The notes beneath the pieces are model-generated. The model did no database searches, had not been told where the DNA came from, and was given only the letters and a program-made list of their open reading frames with translations. A DNA stretch of 43,379 nt from Rothia terrae (GTDB lineage: Bacteria; Actinomycetota; Actinomycetes; Actinomycetales; Micrococcaceae), in assembly GCF_012396615.1 (NCBI RefSeq), contig NZ_JAAXPV010000018.1:1-43379 (forward strand), read 5' to 3'. Positions 35,481 to 43,379 of the stretch are shown here, piece after piece; the stretch's first letter is position 1; each line of letters starts with the position of its first letter. The translations under genes were made by a program, and so were the position numbers.

Positions 35481-35509
35481 CGGGCAAGCTGAATAGCTTG
35501 CCCGTTTTT
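35481..35509 (+). terminator. Terminator after the acyl-CoA synthetase gene
   Basis: A perfect 10-bp stem (35481-35490 with 35495-35504), GAAT loop, then T5. It isolates the argG promoter. Confidence 0.92.
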
Positions 35510-35564
35510 GATGTTAAAAAGCAAATTTTTATGGAAAATTTCTAAGTATTACCTAGGTTGGGTT

Positions 35565-35611
35565 GCATGAATATAAATACTTGTGAATAATTATGTGTAG
35601 TTGAATAAAAC
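35565..35611. promoter_or_regulatory. Cluster of three ARG boxes before argG
   Basis: Three TGAAT cores lie in series: CATGAATATAAATAC (35566-35580), TTGTGAATAATTATGTG (35581-35597) and GTTGAATAAAAC (35600-35611), spaced 16 and 18 bases apart. They end 17 bases before the argG start, so ArgR should repress argG directly. Confidence 0.8.
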
Positions 35612-35627
35612 TTTGAAAGGAACTGCA

Positions 35628-36839
35628 ATGAAAGAGCGCATCGTACTTGCATACTCGGGTGGTCTCGACACCTCAGTAGCAATCGGTTGGATTGCTGAGG
35701 CTACCGGAGCTGAAGTAGTCGCAATGGCGGTAGACGTAGGGCAGGGTGGAGAAGACCTTGAAACCATTCGCCAGCGCGCTCTAGACTGCGGCGCGGTAGA
35801 AGCTTATGTGGCGGATGCGCGTGATGAGTTCGCTAATGAATACTGCATGCCTGCCTTGCAAGCTAACGCACTATACATGGAGGCTTACCCGCTGGTCTCA
35901 GCTGTCTCGCGTCCCGTTATTTCAAAGCACTTGGTCAAGGCAGCTCGTGAATTTGGTGCTACGACCGTTGCACACGGATGCACCGGTAAGGGCAACGATC
36001 AAGTTCGTTTTGAGGTTGGTATCCAGACCCTCGGCCCAGATCTAAAGTGCATCGCGCCTGTGCGTGACCTTGCCCTAACTCGTGATAAGGCAATTGACTA
36101 CGCAGAGAAGAATAATCTGCCCATTGCTACTACTAAGAAGAATCCTTTCTCTATCGATCAGAACGTATGGGGTCGCGCGGTTGAAACGGGTTTCTTGGAA
36201 GATATTTGGAACGGTCCCAGCAAAGATGTCTACGACTACACTGACGATCCCACGTTCTCTCCCGCTCCCGACACCGTAGTTATCACCTTCAAAGGAGGTG
36301 TTCCCGTTGCTCTTGACGGTCAGCCTGTCACTCCTTTGCAGGCTATCCAAGAGATGAATCGCCGCGCAGGCGCTCAGGGGATTGGACGCATCGATGTTGT
36401 TGAGGACCGCTTGGTGGGCATCAAATCTCGTGAGGTTTACGAGGCTCCCGGCGCGATGGCTCTCATCGCGGCACATAAAGAGCTCGAAAACGTAACGATT
36501 GAACGTGAACAGGCTCGCTTTAAGAGGACTGTTGGTCAGCGCTGGACAGAGCTTGTCTACGACGGCCAGTGGTTCTCACCCCTGAAGAAGTCATTGGATG
36601 CTTTCATCGCTGATACCCAGCAAATGGTTAACGGCGAGATTCGTATGGATCTGCACGGTGGACGTGCGGTTGTTACCGGCCGTCGTTCTGATACTTCGCT
36701 TTATGACTTTAACTTGGCTACCTACGATGAAGGCGACAGCTTCGACCAGTCACAGGCACGTGGGTTTATCGAGTTGTTCGGTATGTCTTCAAAGGTTGCT
36801 TCACGTCGCGATCAGAACCTGGGAATTAACCCGCTGTAA
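35628..36839 (+). CDS. argG: Argininosuccinate synthase
   Basis: A 403-residue ATP-dependent ligase joining citrulline and aspartate. The pyrophosphatase loop [14 protein letters not shown] starts near residue 8, and [14 protein letters not shown] (near 115) and the SRDV-like [11 protein letters not shown] segment are family features. The start is ATG at 35628 with GAAAGG upstream; the open frame from 35601 would overlap the third ARG box and lacks a ribosome binding site. It uses citrulline that ArgF would make. Confidence 0.97.
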   Translation: MKERIVLAYSGGLDTSVAIGWIAEATGAEVVAMAVDVGQGGEDLETIRQRALDCGAVEAYVADARDEFANEYCMPALQANALYMEAYPLVSAVSRPVISKHLVKAAREFGATTVAHGCTGKGNDQVRFEVGIQTLGPDLKCIAPVRDLALTRDKAIDYAEKNNLPIATTKKNPFSIDQNVWGRAVETGFLEDIWNGPSKDVYDYTDDPTFSPAPDTVVITFKGGVPVALDGQPVTPLQAIQEMNRRAGAQGIGRIDVVEDRLVGIKSREVYEAPGAMALIAAHKELENVTIEREQARFKRTVGQRWTELVYDGQWFSPLKKSLDAFIADTQQMVNGEIRMDLHGGRAVVTGRRSDTSLYDFNLATYDEGDSFDQSQARGFIELFGMSSKVASRRDQNLGINPL

Positions 36840-36850
36840 GACGCAATAGC

Positions 36851-36886
36851 TGGTAGGGCTTGGACACCTGGATCTGAGCCCTACCA
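36851..36886 (+). other. Hairpin between argG and argH
   Basis: TGGTAGGGCT (36851-36860) pairs perfectly with AGCCCTACCA (36877-36886) around a 16-base loop, followed by ACTTGAATTTT. The T-tract is weak and offset, so it may be a leaky terminator or a stabilising structure rather than a full stop. Confidence 0.5.
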
Positions 36887-36924
36887 ACTTGAATTTTCAC
36901 CGTTCTATACCAGGTCAACAATGA

Positions 36925-38379
<1,455 letters not shown>

Positions 38380-38407
38380 CAGCCCTTTACGTTAGTACGT
38401 ACTTCAG

Positions 38408-38505
38408 CCGAGCTAGTAAAACATCAATATGAAGTGAGTAGCGTAAGAATCTATGACCCCGTACGGGGACGTTACTTGAACGCTGGAGATGTTTTACTAG
38501 CTCGG
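38408..38505. repeat. 98-bp element with 18-bp perfect terminal inverted repeats
   Basis: CCGAGCTAGTAAAACATC (38408-38425) is repeated inverted at 38488-38505. Inside, AGCGT (38440-38444) pairs with ACGCT (38480-38484), and the centre holds the palindrome CCCCGTACGGGG (38457-38468). No T-tract follows, so it is not a normal terminator, and no target duplication is obvious. It could be a MITE-like element, a large operator or a structured RNA. Confidence 0.7.
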
Positions 38506-38568
38506 TGTGTTGTTGATGCGTGACGTATACTTGCATCTGGTTTACTGTCGATTTTTCTAAGGTTTTTG

Positions 38569-39120
38569 ATGTCTCAGCCCAATTTCGCTGAAATGCCAAT
38601 TGACGAACTTGTGCCTGCTGCTTGTGCGCAGATTCCTGATTTTCCGCACGAGGGTATTTTGTTCTATGACGTCACCACTTTGTTTGCTAATTCCGTTGCT
38701 TTTAAGCGCAGTATCGACGAGTTAGCGGACCGTTTTGAGGGTACGTACGACATTGTGGCAGGTGTTGAAGCTCGCGGGTTTTTGATGGCAGCCGCCCTCG
38801 CATATAAGACGGGCAAGGGAGTCATGACAGTTCGTAAGGCGGGTAAGCTTCCGCGTGAAACTTTCCAAGCTGAATACACCTTGGAGTACGGTACCGCTGC
38901 GATTGAGATTCATAAAGAAGATATCCCGGCAGGTCAGCGAGTTCTTATTCTCGATGATATTTTGGCCACGGGAGGAACCGTTGAGGCCGCAATCTCATTG
39001 ATGGAACAGGCCAAACTTGAAGTTGCAGGCGTCGGTTTTTTGATGGAGCTTGATGGTTTGGGCGGCCGTTCTAAGATGGGCGATCACCGTGTGGAGAGCT
39101 TGAGTCTCACTACAGAGTAA
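38569..39120 (+). CDS. apt: Adenine phosphoribosyltransferase
   Basis: A 183-residue type I phosphoribosyltransferase converting adenine and PRPP to AMP. The PRPP motif VLILDDILATGGTVEAA (near 126-142) and the GVEARGFLMAAALA segment (near 66) are typical, as are IPDFPHEGILFYDVTT-like residues near the start. ATG 38569 is preceded by TAAGG. A TATACT -10 lies at 38526-38531, just downstream of the inverted-repeat element. Confidence 0.96.
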   Translation: MSQPNFAEMPIDELVPAACAQIPDFPHEGILFYDVTTLFANSVAFKRSIDELADRFEGTYDIVAGVEARGFLMAAALAYKTGKGVMTVRKAGKLPRETFQAEYTLEYGTAAIEIHKEDIPAGQRVLILDDILATGGTVEAAISLMEQAKLEVAGVGFLMELDGLGGRSKMGDHRVESLSLTTE

Positions 39121-39135
39121 GTAGATAAAGAAAAA

Positions 39136-39175
39136 TGGCTGAGGACGCGATATTTTCGCTTCTTGGCTATTTTTA
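39136..39175 (+). terminator. Terminator after apt
   Basis: A 9- to 10-bp stem with several G-U pairs (39136-39145 with 39161-39169) continues into GCGA/TCGC (39147-39150 with 39156-39159) and is followed by T5. Confidence 0.7.
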
Positions 39176-39320
39176 TACCTGCCGGTTCTCGAACCTAAGG
39201 GAGCGGGTTTTAGTTGGGACGTAAAGCGAGTAAGATTAATCTCCGCTTTCTGTGCATCGTACTTTCAACGTGAAATCGATGATAGCGCAGAGTTTTTATT
39301 TTTCAGGTGGAAGGGTACTT

Positions 39321-41615
39321 GTGACCGAATCTAAGCAGCGTCAAAATGAGCAGGGCACTCAGACGTCTAACGACGCGTTAGCTCAGCAGATTGCTATTGA
39401 GCGTGAGTACGTTTCGATGTTGTATACACGCCTTGATCAGTTGCGTGCTGAGAACGAATCGAAATTGAAGGGCGTGCGGCGTAATCAGTCGGTGGGCGGC
39501 CATCAAAATCGCTCTGAACGTGATGCTTATGCGCAGCATTATGAGGATCGCCTGGCTCAGTTGAATGCTGTGGACCACCGTCTGGTGTTTGGCAAGCTCG
39601 ATATGGATGATGAGAGCTCGCGCTATATCGGTCGTATCGGCTTGGCCACTGAGGATCATGAGCGCTTGATGATTGATTGGCGTGCACCTGAGGCAGGCAC
39701 TTTTTATCAGGCTACTGCGTTTGATCGTCGGGGGGTTCGCCGCCGGCGTCATTTGATGCTGGAACGACGTGACGTTGTGGGTATCGAAGACGATGTACTG
39801 GATGCTTCTGTTCTTGAAGACGATGATGCTTTGCATGGTGAGGGCGCGCTTCTTGCGGCGCTGAACCGTAAGCGTACCGGACGCATGGGCGATATCGTTG
39901 CAACGATTCAGGCTGAGCAGGACAAGATTATTCGTGCTGATTTACCGGGCGTTCGCGTGGTTCAGGGGGGCCCCGGCACAGGTAAGACGGCTGTGGCACT
40001 TCACCGCGCTGCGTATCTTCTCTATTCCTACCGTGAACGTTTGAATAACGCCGGCGTTTTGGTCGTTGGTCCGAGCGCATCTTTCATGTGGTATATCGAG
40101 CGTGTTTTGCCCTCGTTGGGTGAGACCGGCGTGGTGATGTCTTCGTTGGCAACTCTGTATCCTGGTTTGCGCGCGGTACCGGAAACTAACCCGGAGATTG
40201 CGCGTATCAAAGGCGATTTAAAAATGGCTGATGTTATCAAGCAGGCTGTTGCTGATCGTCAGAAGATTCCCGCCAAGAACCAGCGTCTGTATGTTGACTC
40301 TACCGATATTGAGTTGACTCCTAAGATGGTCAAACATGCTCGTGCAACTGCCCGTTCAACGGGCAAGACTCATAATGAGGCTCGCGAGACATTCGTGAAG
40401 GTTCTTCTCAAAGACCTCACCAAGCAGCTCAATGAAAAGCTGGATGCTTCAGCGGGGCGCGCGGTTGATCGTCCTTACCTTCAGGACGACGTCCGCGAGT
40501 CTTTGGACGTCCGCCGTGCACTGAATTTGTTGTGGATGCCGCTATCGCCGGAGACCCTTGTGCGTTCTTTGTTTGCGAAGCGTCATTACTTGGAATCCGC
40601 TACTGCGGGAGTACTTTCTGAAACAGAGCGCGATCTTCTGCACCGGTCATCCGATGCGCCGTTTACTGAGTCTGATGTTCCTTTGCTTGATGAGGCAGCT
40701 GAGCTACTGGGCGATTTTTCAAAGGTCACCGGTGCCGCTGCTGCTGCGCGTGCGGTAGCTGAGCATAAGGCAAATATTGAAAACGCGAATAAGGCGTTGG
40801 AGAACATGCACTATGCGCTTGAAGATATTGGTGCAGATGGCATTATTACTGCCGAGCAGATTACTAATCTCAATGAGGAAAGCATCAGTCGTATGACTGC
40901 GGCGTCTGCGGCGAATGCCGATCGCACCTGGGCGTACGGTCACGTGGTGGTCGACGAGGCTCAGGAGCTTTCGCCGATGCAGTGGCGTTTGCTGATGCGC
41001 CGTTGCCCCATGAAGTCTTTCACTATCGTAGGTGACATTGCGCAGGCGTCCTCTGCAGCGGCTTCTAAGTCGTGGGCGCAAGCATTGGAACCTTTTGTGG
41101 GGGAGCGCTTCCACCTTGATGAGCTGACGGTTAATTACCGTACTCCTGCCCAGATTTCGGATGCGGCGGTTGCAGTGGCTCGTGCCGCCGGTCTTGAAAT
41201 CTCTGCTCCTCGTGCGGTTCGAGAGGGCGAATCTGGTCCTTTGATTGCTGAAGTTTCACCGGAACGGCTGGTGGCTCAAACTGTGGAGACTGTCTCTCAT
41301 GAGGTTGAGGCTTCGGGTGGAGGTCTGATTGGTGTCATTGTCGATCCCCGTCAGTACGCAGAGGTTGCTCAGGCGGTTGGACGCGCGCATCGAGGTAAAA
41401 CAGGGACGAGCGAGAGCGCATTGGAGCATCAGATTCTTGTGCTCACACCGTGGGAAGCAAAGGGTCTTGAATTTGATGTTGTCATCATCGTTGAACCGGC
41501 TCACCTAGTCGAAGCAGCCAACGGTTCAGTGGGTGACTTGTATGTTTCGATGACTCGTCCTACTCAGCGTTTGCATCTTGTTGCGTCAAAGCCGCTGCCG
41601 GCAGGAATCAACTAA
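39321..41615 (+). CDS. HelD-like helicase, RNA polymerase recycling factor
   Basis: A 764-residue UvrD/Rep-related superfamily 1 protein of the HelD group. An N-terminal coiled region (about 15-75) that in HelD reaches into RNA polymerase is followed by DWRAPEAGTFYQ, Walker A GGPGTGKTAVALHRAA (near 216), motif II VVVDEAQELSPMQW (near 544), GDIAQASS and the C-terminal LTPWEAKGLEFDVVII and VSMTRPTQRL motifs. HelD proteins free stalled polymerase from DNA; the related HelR protects it from rifamycins. GTG 39321 with GGAAGG upstream was chosen over the longer frame to 39252. No rifamycin-responsive repeat was recognised upstream. Confidence 0.85.
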   Translation: MTESKQRQNEQGTQTSNDALAQQIAIEREYVSMLYTRLDQLRAENESKLKGVRRNQSVGGHQNRSERDAYAQHYEDRLAQLNAVDHRLVFGKLDMDDESSRYIGRIGLATEDHERLMIDWRAPEAGTFYQATAFDRRGVRRRRHLMLERRDVVGIEDDVLDASVLEDDDALHGEGALLAALNRKRTGRMGDIVATIQAEQDKIIRADLPGVRVVQGGPGTGKTAVALHRAAYLLYSYRERLNNAGVLVVGPSASFMWYIERVLPSLGETGVVMSSLATLYPGLRAVPETNPEIARIKGDLKMADVIKQAVADRQKIPAKNQRLYVDSTDIELTPKMVKHARATARSTGKTHNEARETFVKVLLKDLTKQLNEKLDASAGRAVDRPYLQDDVRESLDVRRALNLLWMPLSPETLVRSLFAKRHYLESATAGVLSETERDLLHRSSDAPFTESDVPLLDEAAELLGDFSKVTGAAAAARAVAEHKANIENANKALENMHYALEDIGADGIITAEQITNLNEESISRMTAASAANADRTWAYGHVVVDEAQELSPMQWRLLMRRCPMKSFTIVGDIAQASSAAASKSWAQALEPFVGERFHLDELTVNYRTPAQISDAAVAVARAAGLEISAPRAVREGESGPLIAEVSPERLVAQTVETVSHEVEASGGGLIGVIVDPRQYAEVAQAVGRAHRGKTGTSESALEHQILVLTPWEAKGLEFDVVIIVEPAHLVEAANGSVGDLYVSMTRPTQRLHLVASKPLPAGIN

Positions 41616-41739
41616 CGGTTCATTGCCCTGTCTTTTCACTGGCTGAGGCACTATCCGCCGGTGGATTAGGACGGGCAGAACTGGTAATTTTTTAGTCATA
41701 TCGGTTGTATACCGCCCTTAGTTTGAATTGGAGTAAGTC

Positions 41740-43050
41740 TTGACTGCTCAGCATTTGGCAGAACAGCATAACGATGATTCTTTTGAGAACATCTGGCAGG
41801 AACTCAAATGGCGTGGACTCGTTCACGTCTCTACCGATGAAGAAGCGTTGGAGAAGGCGCTTGCTGAGGAGTCTTTGACTTTCTATACCGGTTACGATCC
41901 CACGGCTGCCTCGTTGCATTTGGGTCATTTGGTTCAGCTGTTGTTGATGCGTCGTCTCCAGTTGGCGGGGCATAACCCGCTGGGCCTTGTGGGCGGTGCG
42001 ACTGGTTTGATTGGTGATCCCCGTCAGACGTCAGAGCGCGTGTTGAACTCACCCGAGATTGTCCAGGGCTGGGTTGATAAGTTGCGTGAGCAGATTGAGC
42101 GTTTTCTTGACTTTGAGGGCGAGCACGCTGCACGTATGGTCAATAACTTGGAATGGACTTCTGAGCTTTCTGCTATTGATTTCTTGCGCGAGATTGGTAA
42201 GAACTTCCGCGTGGGCACCATGGTCAAAAAAGAGATCGTGGCTAAGCGTTTGAATTCTGATGAGGGTATTTCGTACACCGAGTTCTCCTACCAGATTTTG
42301 CAGGGTAATGACTTCCGCGAGCTTAACCGTCGTTACGGTTGTTCGTTGCAGACCGGTGGTTCAGATCAGTGGGGTAACCTTACTTCGGGTACCGAGCTAA
42401 TTCGTAAAACTGAAGGCAAGAGCGTTCATGCTATTGGTACACCGCTGATTACTAACGCGGATGGTACTAAGTTTGGCAAGAGCGAGGGCAATGCTATTTG
42501 GTTGAACCCCGAGATGTGTTCACCGTACGCTTTCTACCAGTTCTGGTTGAATACTGCTGATGCTGATGTCGCTGATCGTTTGAAGGTGTTCACCTTTCAG
42601 TCTCGTGATGAGATTGCTCAGTTGCAGAAGTTGACTGATGAAGCTCCCTTTAAGCGTGAGGCTCAGAAGACTTTGGCGTTTGAGGTCACCAAGCTGGTTC
42701 ACGGTGAGGATGCTACTCGTAAGGTGATTGCGGCATCTGAAGCGTTGTTCGGTAAGGGCGATTTTGAGGCACTTGATGAAGCAACTCTGAAGGCTGCTAC
42801 TGCTGAACTTCCTCATGCAGTCTTGTCTGCCGATGAGCTGGATATGATTACTGTTTTGACTGAGACCGGTTTGTCAGAGTCGAAGTCAGCAGCGCGTCGT
42901 ACGTTGAAAGAGGGCGGTGCCGCTATTAACAACGTGAAGGTTCAGGGTGAGGATGCGACTATCTCGGGTGAACAGTTGTTGCTCGGTAAGTACGCAGTTG
43001 TACGTCGAGGCAAAAAGAACATGGCAGTCGTAGAAGTTGCCACTAGCTAA
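41740..43050 (+). CDS. tyrS: Tyrosyl-tRNA synthetase
   Basis: A 436-residue class I synthetase: HIGH-type motif HLGHLVQL near 50, GGATGLIGDPR near 79, QLQGSDQWGN-like QTGGSDQWGNLTSG near 204 and the KMSKS-type KFGKSEGN near 246. A C-terminal S4 RNA-binding domain (about 365-430, SKSAARRTLKEGGAAINN) follows. The start is TTG at 41740 with GGAG upstream, spacing seven. An imperfect GC stem (41624-41632 with 41670-41677) lies in the upstream gap, but no T-box is recognised. Confidence 0.97.
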   Translation: MTAQHLAEQHNDDSFENIWQELKWRGLVHVSTDEEALEKALAEESLTFYTGYDPTAASLHLGHLVQLLLMRRLQLAGHNPLGLVGGATGLIGDPRQTSERVLNSPEIVQGWVDKLREQIERFLDFEGEHAARMVNNLEWTSELSAIDFLREIGKNFRVGTMVKKEIVAKRLNSDEGISYTEFSYQILQGNDFRELNRRYGCSLQTGGSDQWGNLTSGTELIRKTEGKSVHAIGTPLITNADGTKFGKSEGNAIWLNPEMCSPYAFYQFWLNTADADVADRLKVFTFQSRDEIAQLQKLTDEAPFKREAQKTLAFEVTKLVHGEDATRKVIAASEALFGKGDFEALDEATLKAATAELPHAVLSADELDMITVLTETGLSESKSAARRTLKEGGAAINNVKVQGEDATISGEQLLLGKYAVVRRGKKNMAVVEVATS

Positions 43051-43065
43051 TTGACGGTGGAAATA

Positions 43066-43103
43066 AGCGGGGTCTTTCAGAGTGAAAGACCCCGCTTTGT
43101 GTT
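43066..43103 (+). terminator. Terminator after tyrS
   Basis: A perfect 13-bp stem (43066-43078 with 43084-43096) with a five-base loop is followed by TTGTGTTT. Confidence 0.92.
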
Positions 43104-43379
43104 TATCTGTGATGTAGATTTATGCTCTGGTTTACAAAAATGGGCTATTTACTAGGTAAAACAGGGCTTTTGAAAATTTTTAGAAAAACTTTTCACCTTG
43201 TTTTTTGTGGGTTGACGTGGGAAAATGTTGCAAAAGGAGTATTTTTGTGACATAGGGTACGGTCTCTCGAGTTGCACACCGGGGAGCATGTGCGTATAGT
43301 TGTATGAGTCGTCGCGGCGAGGGAGTGGGTAAAGCTCCTAGTCAGACGGTGGTTTTGAGAAGTTTATAGGGTTGTTGTT
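43104..43379 (+). other. AT-rich upstream region and start of an unseen downstream transcript
   Basis: No gene is visible. The first half is rich in A/T with runs such as TTTTTAGAAAAAC, like the upstream activating DNA of strong promoters. A near-consensus promoter follows at 43272-43300. A weaker pair, TTGCAA (43228-43233) and TAGGGT (43253-43258), lies upstream. The end of the window (GCGGCGAGGGAGTGGG and beyond) is non-coding in appearance. Confidence 0.5.
43272..43300 (+). promoter_or_regulatory. Strong sigma70-type promoter at the right edge, possibly for an rRNA operon
   Basis: TTGCAC (43272-43277), exactly 17 bases, then TATAGT (43295-43300). This is the best promoter match in the window. 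Its transcript would start near 43307 and leave the window with at least 70 bases of non-coding leader. An rRNA operon after tyrS is an inference. Confidence 0.7.

Noticed and set aside
39184-39195. GGTTCTCGAACC palindrome as an SOS box
   Set aside because: The half-sites are in the order GTTC...GAAC, opposite to the LexA order GAAC...GTTC, and the spacing is two, not four.

Overview
This window looks like chromosome from an actinobacterium of the family Micrococcaceae, most likely Rothia or a close relative. The evidence is an actinobacterial gene set and order: LexA divergent from a LysM protein, PriA in a his cluster, argCJBD with argR, argG and argH, efeUOB, infC-rpmI-rplT followed by a TrmH methyltransferase and pheST, a HelD-type helicase, and tyrS. 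GTG starts are frequent, one gene uses TTG, and several starts have the TANNNT-N6/7-start layout of leaderless transcripts. The genus is inferred from gene order and protein character; no search was run. I recognised no phage, IS element, CRISPR array or tRNA gene. This is mainly core chromosome, and the interest lies in regulation and in small or damaged genes.

Layout. Positions 1-84 hold the tail of an unidentified gene. 367-975 (-) is an RsmC-like methyltransferase, divergent from hflX and a DinG-like helicase (1122-4756). A 396-base gap with a terminator, an odd folded segment and a promoter precedes a CycA-type amino-acid permease (5153-6613). A 20-bp terminator separates the permease from lexA (-). 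lexA and a LysM membrane protein share an SOS-box promoter region. Then come hisC, hisB, hisH, an overlooked 55-aa membrane protein, priA and an SseB-like gene (8234-12568).

A DUF1844 gene (-) is divergent from infC-rpmI-rplT. The infC leader contains a complete internal terminator with a possible antiterminator, and infC starts at ATT. Two small unknown membrane proteins, a TrmH methyltransferase and a Nudix hydrolase follow. Next are efeUOB (acidic ferrous iron uptake), a frameshifted membrane-protein gene, pheST, an unknown two-helix membrane protein, and deoD with a quinone oxidoreductase (both -).

The arginine block argC-J-B-D runs 28114-32606. It is followed by argR, an ankyrin protein (-) and an acyl-CoA ligase, then argG and argH. 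ARG boxes lie before argC, argR and argG. No argF is present where it usually lies between argD and argR. A 98-bp inverted-repeat element lies between argH and apt. HelD and tyrS follow, and the window ends in a strong sigma70-type promoter reading out of the right edge, probably towards an rRNA operon.

How the genes work together: most of the window supports amino-acid supply (his, arg, permease), translation (IF-3, L35, L20, PheST, TyrS, TrmH, HflX), the DNA damage response (LexA, LysM partner, DinG-like helicase), nucleotide salvage (Apt, DeoD, Nudix) and iron uptake.
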